Source: Setaria digitata
Taxonomy: Eukaryota > Nematoda > Chromadorea > Rhabditida > Setariidae
Reading direction: 5' to 3'
Length of the DNA: 64,000 bases
NCBI GenBank assembly: GCA_003640385.1
Contig: RCAB01000125.1
Coordinates: 83,199 to 147,198 of the forward strand
Part shown: piece after piece, positions 1-10,700 of the stretch
Layout: each line of letters starts with the position of its first letter
Numbering within the stretch: position 1 is the stretch's first letter
Position numbers and translations under genes: made by a program
Notes under the pieces: model-generated
Databases searched by the model: none
What the model was told of the DNA's origin: nothing
Seen by the model: the letters and a program-made list of their open reading frames with translations, nothing else

Positions 1-3000
1 TATACTTTGGCTGTCAATGTCAGAATATTTTCACCGGGCTTGAGCTCATCCGCAGCAAAGCTTCTGAAAATCAAGCAATCCTCTGATTCGGTAGCTGAAT
101 TCATGTCAAACTCTAGAAGTGATCCTTTTCGGACTGCAGTGTTACCTTTCCAAACACATTCGAAACGACTAACACCTCCTTCCTGGAATTCACGAAAATC
201 GAGAATCTTTTCCCTTATTTCTAAATTGCGCGATCACAGAAGATGCTAGAAACATCTCTTGGAGGAAGCTGAGAAAACAACAAATTAGCATCCATATAAA
301 ATAAACAGTATAACAGAGCCATCAAAACTCATATCGGCGAAAGTATAATGACAAATGTTGGGTGATTAATCTTCCTATCAAATCGATAAATCTGTCAACC
401 GGCAAATAATGAAGAAACAGTGTATTGTATTATATCACATATGCCGTCCCATTCTTCAGTGTTCTTTAAAAAAAAATTTAACACGTAACTTACATTATAT
501 ACGCACTGAAAATGCGGTCGTCTGCCAGCAGTCGGCTTTTGCGATCCATTTCGAACAAAAGTTTTCATAAGGCAATATAATTTGAAGTTTCTTAACGATT
601 TGGGAAAATGACTGGTAATTTTAACATCAATTTTTATGATTTCATTTGGTGCTGCAGTAACGAAAGGAAACGGAGAATTGAAGCCAAAGCAAAAGGTCTT
701 ATGTTGCTTATAATGTGAATCCAATCTGTAAATAATTATATTGAAAGGATCCAGCAAATAGCCCAAGTAATGTACCGGACGTTGCCTTAGAGATTTAAAT
801 AGTGGTTCTTCATTAATTTAAAGCTGATTTTTAGCTAAAAACTTTTCGCCATGAATAAATACTTGTTCTGACTTTCACTATTAATTTATAATTTGATACA
901 AAAATTCAATTATTTCAATATTTAACATATATTTTCCTCCTCCATCTTGATTAGAAAATCTCTAATTCAGGTCATTACTGTCAATTATGCAATTGATGAT
1001 ACCTTATTTTAGATATATTCGGCTTTTCACTCAACTCCAATAATTTATCACAATAAGAGACCCGTTCTTCCTCTGTCTTCGCCAATTTCATCAATATTAA
1101 ATAAAAATCTATAAGCCTGAAATTGCCGTTTCCAATTACCAAGTCCAGAAACAAAAATAAAAAATAGCAGAGAAAAGCAAAGTTTACTCCTTAAAGTGGA
1201 TTCCTGGAAACTTTTCCAAATGATTCACAAAGCATAGTAGTGTATCTCTAAGTAACAATACTGGCGAACCATCTGCAATCAAATCCGAAATAAAATTCAA
1301 CAAGTACGGAAGTGCTCCTTCTGTACGATCCGACGACCTAAAAAGAATGAAAGTGAAGTAAAATGGAGTTAATAATTTTGGATAATTAATCCGAAAGAAT
1401 CAACAGATTTTATAAATTCTTCATCAATATAGTTCCACTCTAATAATTTCACTGAATTTCTGTATTTTACTCCCATGATAAAATCATATAAATAAAACCT
1501 GAATTCTATGACATTCACCCAATTCTGAGTTTCTTTCTACATATTACTAACAGATGTTGAGAAATAAGCACCTACTAAAACAGGAAATATTATATATTAA
1601 ATATATTGGTGCAGGTACAATCCATGACTGGATCGGAAATATAATCTATAAAATCAACATACAACAAAAACTTGGCTAATTCCCATCCAACTGCACGTGC
1701 TTGACGCCGCCATCCAAAGTGTTTTAAAAGAGCTATGCAACTTTCATGATATTTTTGCATATAATGCGTGAATTGCTGTCTATCAGAAAGAAGCTGCCTA
1801 AAACAAATAATTCATCATTTTTAGAACATTCTATCAATTGGATTAAGATATTAAAAAAAGTATTCTACACCTGTACCCTAGTTTCAAATTCATCCAGAAA
1901 AATGAAGAAAAAATAAAGACTGAGCTTCCCACTCTTTATCCAATTTGAAAAAAATTAGCGAAGAATTCCGGATGACCAAAATTTATCTGTCCCCTACTTC
2001 GAAATTTACAAGACTTTTATTGCTTTTGACTCAATGGGCAAAATCTGTGGAAAAAAGTAAACTTTGTTCGTGTAAAAAAATTAAATTTACTACCTTATTT
2101 CATTAACGGCATTTGTTTTGACTGTTTCCACACCACATCGCGCAATTCCTTCCTCAAACCATTTTGAGAGCATTTTCCAGTCAACTGAATTCCATCTTTC
2201 ATTCAATTTCGACATCTGAAATATATACAAAGTCAATAGTTATTTTATAATCTAGATTAAATCATTTACTCTCAGATCTAAAGGCTTCATTTCAATTCCA
2301 TAAGATGAAAAAAGAAATTAAGTACTTGCTCAGGTCAACTTACGGCTCGGCACTTCGCCAATTTGAGAGAACAAATTAAGTGAGCTGCTTGCTCAACATG
2401 TGTTATTTCAGTCAACAGTGATGCTAGCTGCATTGTTTCTAAACAAAATACAATTACCCAACACTGCATTTCATCGCAGTCCAGTGGTATCTGGAAGAAA
2501 TGAGTTGTTAAAGAGCAAGAATTCCAAATTAAAAATTTGTTGAAAATTTGAAGTACCCAAAAATTTAGCATTTATTATTATATTTAGTATTGAAGTATAA
2601 TTTATTTAGATGTGATACACTTATGCTGACCAGGTAATGCACCATGATGCAACAAATAAACTAGACAGAGAAACAAGAAAAAAAAAATCAAATACATTTT
2701 GACGAGTGAAATTCAAATTACACTATTGATAAAACGAATAAAAGCAAACGTGGTAAATCTTTGACAGCTGAAGAATCTGATTAATTAAAAATAAAACGAT
2801 TCTTACAAACGTATATATCTTTGCTGTAAGTAAATTCTAATCTAGAAGATACCTTGAAAACTACCATACTTTCAAAGATTGCATCCAAGCAATGCTGCGA
2901 ATAACGCAACAACTTTACAGCAAATTCAGTTTTTAAATCCTGTGAGCTAGAATCAGCGCTCGTTGAAACCCGTTGAAGACGTTCATTATATATGCGTATT

Positions 3001-5866
3001 GCGTTCTAAAGAAATTTTTTTCTGAAAAGTACTTGAAATTCGTAAGACTTGAAAATGAACTTCACTCACAGTAAAGCGAATATTTTCTATTCAAGTTAAT
3101 TTACCAGAACTTAGTTCGAAGAAGTAAAGCTATAAGCTATAAATGCATAACTCATAGCAAACTATTTGGTATCTCTACCAAAAATCTTAGGACATAGTAT
3201 CTTTCGATATATTATTATTCCTACAATCAATAGGCAGGAATCCTGATAACAAATTTTCCCCTTATCGACCGAAACCATATTCTCAATTACTAATTTAACA
3301 CTTTTTCATTAACTGCAATTATTCCAGTTATTTGTTAGAGCAACCAATCCAAGTTGTAAAACTTTAGTCATAAAAATACGATAACAAACGAAACTTATTA
3401 ATACCATTATTTGATGGGTTAAAATGATATAGCGCAATTCAATAATCGTAATGTTATCCCACGGTGCATCATACTTTAACATCGCCGTGAATAATGGACA
3501 ACCGGATGACATCAAAACAGAAGATTTTGGTGACGCTAACCACTTTGGTATAGGTCCTGGAGCAGATCGCATTAAAAAATTATATACATTTTAATGAAAC
3601 CAATCAAATGGCCCATGATCACAGTTTACAATTTTTGAATTACTCAAACTTGATGAAAAGGAATTTTCTTCTTTCGAGTATGTATCTTTACCATCTGATG
3701 AATGATGAAGGGCAATTAGTGACAATATAGCATCAAGTTCATCAAACAATGCAAGCATTTGGTCAGACATGCCCAAACTTTGATAAAGACGAGACAGACT
3801 CATCTGAAAACCGAAAACCTGCACATCAAAAACAATTTACCGTTTGCATACCTTCCGTATGAACTTGTTAAGTCGTGATTACGAGTAAAATTATCAAGCA
3901 TCATTGTGAAAGAAGCTATTTACTGCCTTATTACTCGAAATAATNACTCATCTGAAAACCGAAAACCTGCACATCAAAAACAATTTACCGTATGAACTTA
4001 TCAAGCATCATTGTGAAAGAAGCTATTTACTGCCTTATTACTCGAAATAATAATAGATATTAAGATCTCTTTACACATAATATAAAACTACTGACTTCTA
4101 ACTCAGAATCGAAGTCTTACTTGGTCTCGACAAAATGTAATGAACTCAAAATTGGGATCACGATATCGATCGTTTCGTTTGGATAAACTGTTTTCCTCAT
4201 GTGTGACATAATCTTCCAGCGAATTTAACAGATGTGATTGCACGCTATTCTGTAATGCGACTATATTCGACAAGTCATAGATTTCAACAATCCTGAAATC
4301 TACAAAAACTTCAGGAAAAAACAGATACAAATTAAAGACAAGAAAGTTTCAGGAAGGCAATCCAAGTTTGTGAAATAAAAAATTAATGATTCACGACCTT
4401 TACGAAACAGTTTTAGAAAGATTCCCAAAATTACCTCACATTAACAGAAGTTGAGTCGATGAGCAGATATCAGTTTTTAAAATATCTTGTTGGACCAATT
4501 ATCTTAAGTTGCTCAATTTTTTTGGTTAATCTACTTTCTGATCAGATTAGTGACGGCAAATTATCTATTTACTTAATGTAAAATATAAAGACTAGCTAAA
4601 CAACTGATCCACATGTCCAACAATTGATAAGACGCTGATAAAGAGTGAATTTAGAACATAAATACATGTTCGTTAGTGAAATAAAGGATAGAGAATAAAG
4701 AATATTGAAAGAGTTCCAATGAGGAAATGTGGCAGAAAAAATAGCTAGAAAATAAGTATCAAGACAAGCAGGAAAACAAAAATTGCAGTTAACCTATTTG
4801 TGAATTTCGCAAAATCGCTTTTAATCCGTTCAATAAGTGCTCCACGATTCCTTTTTTCTCTTGCTTCTAAACTGTCGAATACAATCAACCACTCGGTACC
4901 CTCAATCTTACTCAATACTGTGAACCATTCACTTACCTCATTCTTGTATTCATTTCGATATTCTGTTACTGTCTAAAATATTAAGAAAGTGATCAAGAAT
5001 TATTGACAATCTACTAAAATATGAATTGTTCACATTTTGCGGATATCTCATTTCGGAATTTATATTTATGAATAACTATATAAGTAAATCTTTATAATAA
5101 CTGATAAACATCTACTATAATTCTACCGCCAGATTACATTGTTGAATGATTTTTCATCTCGAAATTTTAATATCCAAGAGGAAAGGAAAATAAATATTTC
5201 GTTACTTTTAATCTTTAAATACAATAAGGTATAGTGATTCAAATTCATGCAAATCCCATCAGTAATCAATAATCGCCATTTTCCTTAAAAAAGAAAAAAA
5301 AAAAAAAACTCACCGATGGATTCAAAAAAAATAAATGCAGGAGTGAAGCTTCTTCCCATGTTTTTGGTTTGGACGACTTGTAATTAATTAAAGTATCAGT
5401 TGAAAAAGGAACGAATTCAAAAAACAAGTGTGCACGATATGAAAAGGAGTACTGCCGTGAGCATCTGAAGTACAAAATACTTAACGGAATAATAAGTTGT
5501 ACTTTGTAAGTAAATAACATCATTTTTTCCCAAAATAAGAAATTGCTTTTCCACCTCAAATATGTTTCGAAAGATTCCCTTAACGCATGAATTAAAAATT
5601 CTCATTCTTTTTCATTTTATTAATTCTCGAAATATTTTACACTTCTAACTATTTTTACTAAATATATACCTTTAAATACAAAATTAATAAAGCTTGCCAA
5701 TAAATTCTTCTCATTCACACTTTTAAAGAAGTAACAATCTGATATTGAAACTGATATTATTACGGCTCTGTCGAATAAGCTAACCTTTTCCATAAAAGAG
5801 TATTTTTCTGAAAGAAGTCAGATAATTTTTCATCACATACTTTTCGTACTGCTTCGTTTCCACGAT
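1..5866 (-). CDS. TRAPPC10: TRAPPC10 (TRAPP II complex subunit), 3'-partial
   Basis: TRAPPC10 is a subunit of TRAPP II, the complex that tethers vesicles and activates Rab GTPases at the Golgi. Fourteen minus-strand exons were assembled: 5866-5785, 5464-5314, 4972-4794, 4292-4121, 3803-3601, 3556-3405, 3005-2865, 2490-2344, 2215-2094, 1797-1663, 1337-1188, 1116-1003, 785-494 and 182-1. All joins keep phase except 3601/3556. They give about 740 residues; the human protein has about 1260, so the C-terminal part lies beyond the left edge. Recognisable family landmarks, in order: the WLIV strand followed by a Lys-rich KKN segment (4972-4794), a DPNFEFITF segment matching the family's GWSFxxYF, the ALFDELDAI motif (3803-3601), a LDCxExQCW helix (2490-2344), the tetratricopeptide-like GWRRQARAVGWELAKFLL helix (1797-1663), then beta-rich sequence (785-1). 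The first coding exon was not found; it should lie above 5866, near an unresolved assembly join. Confidence 0.85.
3798..4051. repeat. Direct duplication around a single N (assembly join) in a TRAPPC10 intron
   Basis: Bases 3798-3944 and 3946-4051 are near-identical, the second lacking about 40 internal bases, and are separated by one N at 3945. The first copy contains the acceptor and first bases of the TRAPPC10 exon 3803-3601, so the second copy carries a decoy of that exon start. The arrangement is what an assembler leaves when two overlapping contigs or two alleles are joined without collapsing the overlap. Confidence 0.85.
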
Positions 5867-7350
5867 CTAAAAAGAGCATATTTAAGTGTATAAAAACACA
5901 GAACCTTTTGTAACTTCCACTTTTTTGCCCTTGTCATGACATTTCCGCTTGCTTAAATAATTTGGCCCAAATAAAGAAAGTACGAAGACAAAAGAGCAAA
6001 GTTTAGAGACTTATCATTTGTTCACCATTAAATATGGTGATTTCACTGAAAAGACAACCAAAATCACTGCTTAAAAATCTAAATTCTTACACGAAAACTT
6101 GATGGGTAATCGTTTTCTGNGAGTTTAGAGACTTATCATTTGTTCACCATTAAATATGGTGATTTCACTGAAAACCAAAATCACTGCTTAAAAATCTAAA
6201 TTCTTACACGAAAACTTGATGGGTAATCGTTTTCTGATATCGGTCACACTTATTAAATCCATAACTTCTCTATAAGATTCCTTGAAATCATAGCACATTC
6301 CGCATTTCAGGCTATTCGTACTCCTGTAACTCATTTCCGCTCACTTCAAAATAACAACCAACTTATTTCATACATTCAAGCAACGATACTACTACTTTTC
6401 ATGCTGATTTAAATCATCTTTTTACCCCTCCTACATCACACCAGTCATCTCTCCTTCTCTGTCAAGTAAATACTTAATACAACTTAACTCTACCTAGCAT
6501 ACACTTCTATCCCCTAACTACTCTTGTCCTCGAGTCTAACACTTATTATATCTTAACGGAACCAACTCAGCTCAACATTAGTGGAACAGCCCCGTGCCGG
6601 CAAGTACCACTAGGGTCCGGCCTTCTGTGGCTGCTTACTAAATCTCGGTTTCGACTGGCAGAGGATAGTGCGAGGACTAGTGTGACTCCCAGATTTTAAA
6701 TTTTAAATTTTAGGGTCAGCTGACTTCTGCTTCTCTTCTCTCGATTGTTTATTTTTGGTACCAATCTGGTTTTATAGTACTCTTGGGAAACTCGTAGCTG
6801 GTGCAGTTTGATCATCCGCTTCGCCGTTGATTTGTTTATTTTGTAGAAAAACATAAACCCAATGATTCAGTAGATTATACTGAGATGAAAGTTGGAATAG
6901 AAATTTAGAAAATATTCCGGAAATACATTTACTCTTAGCAACCGAAAATTTTTATTCCAAATAATGCTATTGGTAAGCATTAGCAACACTCTTTGACTCT
7001 TCGGATTTAGAGAGATGAATGATTACTTCTTTTTCAGCATATTCGGAAGAATTTCTGCACAATGAATTTAGGATTTCCAGTTTCGATTTCGAATTTTAGC
7101 CGTAGCCTCTGCCGGATTTATTTGAATCCTAGTCCTTACATCTATTTGTTGGATTTTTTTCCTCTATTAGTTTTAAATAGTTTTTGAATAAAACTGGATC
7201 TTCCCTTCAGATCTTACTGTTGTCGATGCTAGATTTACAGCTACTGGACATTTATATTGTCTTTGACAAATGTTTATAGACGAGTAGTGAAAATTTCTGT
7301 TAACTCTGTCAATATTTCTAAGTTTATTTTTTTCCTCGTTGTTATTTTAG
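5867..7350. other. TRAPPC10 upstream region with a second N-flanked duplication
   Basis: This should hold the first exon and promoter of TRAPPC10 on the minus strand, but no start codon in correct phase was found. An ATG on the minus strand near 5930 is followed at once by a stop, and the next one joins in the wrong phase. The stretch also contains the duplication at 6001-6236 and a short GC-rich island at 6581-6695. Nothing else coding was recognised. Confidence 0.4.
6001..6236. repeat. Direct duplication around a single N (assembly join)
   Basis: Bases 6001-6119 and 6123-6236 repeat the same sequence, the second copy missing a few bases, with one N at 6120 between them. As at 3945, this is best read as an uncollapsed overlap rather than a biological tandem repeat. 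Confidence 0.85.
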
Positions 7351-7619
7351 CATGGGCTGGCAAGATTTGGCTGGTGAGTACCATATTTCATTCAGTCCTT
7401 GTTTATGTACCCTATTCTTGCTTTTTTTTTTCCTTTTAATCGCAAATGTGATTGTGAAAATTTTGTACTGTTAGGTAGCTTCCTTTGCAAAGATTCCGCA
7501 TAAAACAGCTGCTTTTTATAATTCAGTTCTTTTTTTCCGGTCTTTAATGTGTATCATAATTAGCTTCACAGAGCAGTAACAATTTCATTATCTGGCCCAG
7601 CAAAATTTACACTTCTGCT
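7351..7619 (+). CDS. Possible small two-exon protein (about 40 aa), unknown function
   Basis: A good acceptor (TTATTTTAG) ends at about 7350 and is followed within two bases by an ATG starting MGWQDLA, then a GTGAGT donor. The next acceptor (GTTAGGTAG, near 7479) joins in phase to an open frame beginning ASFAKIPHKTAAFYNSVLFF and ending in a stop after SFTEQ. The joined product has about 40 residues, with a hydrophobic segment (FYNSVLFF to MCIIISF) that could span a membrane. It would lie between two minus-strand genes, transcribed away from TRAPPC10. I do not recognise the family. An alternative frame through the first exon also stays open for a while, so the gene is uncertain. Confidence 0.27.
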
Positions 7620-7792
7620 GCATAAACATTTGCGATAAAGTAACTTCACTGAAGTAAAAAAAAACAAAATTCTACAATACATTTCACGGTTGGTCCATAA
7701 ATAAATACTAAGAATGCGCAATATATATATATGTCTTTCAAAAGATACAGATTGTTACGGGAGACGGAAAAATGGAAATTGCTGAATTCCTA

Positions 7793-10700
7793 TCATACAG
7801 TTTCAATATCGAAGAGTGTGTCTGATAATGCTATAGAAGTGCGAGTTTTAGTAGTGTCAACGGGTGATGTTGGTTCACATTGTTGATCCTCTACATCTAC
7901 GGATTGATTTTCAGATACTTTTTCCAGTCTTGTACGTGAAGGTAATGATTGGACATCATTAAAATTCGAATTGGTACAAGTATTTGACTGCAATAAACGA
8001 GATGAGGAACAACGTCGAAGGGATAAACTTGAATAAAGTGGAGTGCATTTTAACATATCTTTCAACTGTATCGACTCATAATTTTCGATTGATTCTTGGA
8101 ATTTTCCAATCCATAGTTCCTAGAATGGACTAAAATCAAGCTTTTTGGAAAATATAAATTGAGAATTAACATTTTTCTGCAACATAATTTTCAGTTCAAA
8201 TTGTTTCAAGATTTTTGTTTACTGCTGATTAGAGGTATCCCATTTCTTCCTAAAATGTTATTTTTCTCTGTGCAGTGTGGGAACTAGTTCTTCCAAATGT
8301 TTGTGTAAATTTCTAAACAATGTAAATGTCAAACTGCTGAATTCGTTTTCCTCTGATATCAGTGATTTCTTTCTACTGATAACTGTTGACATTGTGGTTG
8401 TGGGTGCAGCAGAAGGGAATACAAAAAAAGAAAAAAATCGCAGTTATAAAGAATAGAAGGATGGGGAGACCTCTGTGGGATATGGCTTATATCAAATGAT
8501 ATAATGTGGTTAATATATGGTTGAAATTATCACTTACTTTATCGTATTTACTAGCAGCTTGTAAAGTAAAAATCGACACCACTTGATAGTACCGCGTAAG
8601 ATGTATTATCACAAATGCAAATTTTAATGACACTGAAAAAGGCTCATTGACAGGGCATAAAATCCTTCCAAACAGTTTGTTTCGTTTTAAAATTAAACTA
8701 GACGCATTATTAAGAATTTGCCGGAAGAGCAATGATAACTGATCAGAAAACAAACTAAGAGTGGTAGCATCGTTTGAATCAGCATCACAAAAGACACAGG
8801 AATCTAACGGGATTGGCTGCTTTTGGACTATATATTGTTCGGATTTCGTTAACTGCGTTGTTCCTTTCTGTAATAATTACTTCGAGTAACGGTTTTGTGC
8901 ATTTTCATAAGGTCAAGAAGGTAGCTGGATAGCAGTTTCTTTTCTTTGTGGTAATAAGACTTTTTGTTAATGCAACATTTGGGCATCCCACTTAAATTTA
9001 ATTGAAGTCCAGGATTAAAAACTCGAAGTAAGTACTTTGATTCTGGTGCATTTCTTCATTTTCGTCAATAGAAACATATCGTTGAACAGGAAAGCATAAC
9101 AGTCACATGTTCGACCATTTTCTGCAAAGTTTCCAGAATAAGGAAAGAATGGATTTTAAATTCTTCTAATTGGTTTCTTAATTTAACAAAAAACTAAAAC
9201 TAAGAAGGGTTTTCTATATGAATAAGATGAAATGTCCTAGAAGGAAACAACTCACCGACAAGATCTAGATGACCCTCATGAATTAGTTTCCTCCTGGGAT
9301 GTGCCAAAAGATTCTCACAAAACTGTCTGGATAGCGCTACTCGTAAAAACTATAAAACTAGTGATTATTACTGATTATTATAGCAGTGGAGGAATTGATA
9401 AAAAAAAAATTGGTAAATAGATCTAGCTGGAGCTAAACAAAACTAGAACTTTTGGTTTTAGTCTAAATTTCAAAATTTAGGAATTATTATTATCAATGAT
9501 TGATTCTTCACATCCGGAATAAATGTCCGTGCTTCCAATTCAATAATTGAAGGCCAAATGACTGAATTTTGAAGCTGCTGCAGACGTTCGAAATTGTGCA
9601 ACCACTGTACCGAATCATCTATTGATCCTGAGCAGGTTTCCTTTATGAGGTAATTAATGGGTTAATTAATAACTGTGCAATTCATTGATATTTTTAAAAG
9701 CTGCAGTATTAAAAGCATGCATAATTTGCTAGTGTTCAAAGAATTGAATCACATAAGGTAATTAATTAATTCAATTTTTGGTAATTTATGATATGAATTT
9801 GATCTTACTTAATGATTCGTTCATATTTTCGATAACTTTTTCAATCCGTGCTTTATCTTCGGTACTTTTCGTGTACTTATGGATTTCTTTTAATAGAATT
9901 GGCAGCCTTGTGATACGTTGTAATGGAGCAATTAGCAAATCTTCCAACTGCAATCGTTCACAGCGTGGATCTGTTAGACATATCTGGAAGTATCTTAATT
10001 AAATATTATTAGAGGATGGATGGCATTAAATGATTTGACAAAAAAGAAACATAATGCTCTAATAGTTCTGAAAGTACAGTTAACGAAGACAACGAGATCG
10101 TGAATTTCTTCTAAATTTTATACATTAACTAATTTATTTTCAAATATGGATATACTCTCACGCAAAAACGAGCAAAATTTACTCGTTCAAATTCCGTAAA
10201 ACGCTCTTCTTTTTCACGTATTGTACCCAAATATTCCATAGTAGCCTTGTAATTAATACAGTATGCCTGGTAAGCTGATATTGTTGATGGCCCTTTTGAA
10301 AACTTTAAACGAAAATTTTTGAAATATTCTCTGAGCACATGTTTAGCATTAGTATTACTTCATGATGCTACGGTAAAATAGCACAATTTAAGCTAAATTT
10401 ACCTTAACTTCAAATTTTTAAAGTAATTACTGTTTAGTATTCATTAAAAATATACGCTTACTTGCTATTAAGTGCATGTTTTACTTACTCTTTCGAACAA
10501 TTTTACAATAAGATCGGTTGTATTGTAAACATCACCTTCACTATTCGTACCAATTTCTTTCATTATTTTAAGAAATGACTTGCAAAATGATCGACTTATC
10601 TAGAAAAAAGAAAAGAAAAAAAAGTAAATTAAACATCTTAGCTCATTTTCATCAAATTTTCAAAAATTATATTTACATTAAATTATGAATTAACGGGATA

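Noticed and set aside
5266..5605. Alternative frames over the TRAPPC10 region as separate proteins
   Set aside because: They overlap the true exon 5464-5314. The join 5785 to 5464 is in phase and matches the family, whereas these frames do not.
9778..10002. Plus-strand ORF of 74 codons
   Set aside because: It is the antisense shadow of the DH-domain exon 9983-9809 of the Rho GEF.
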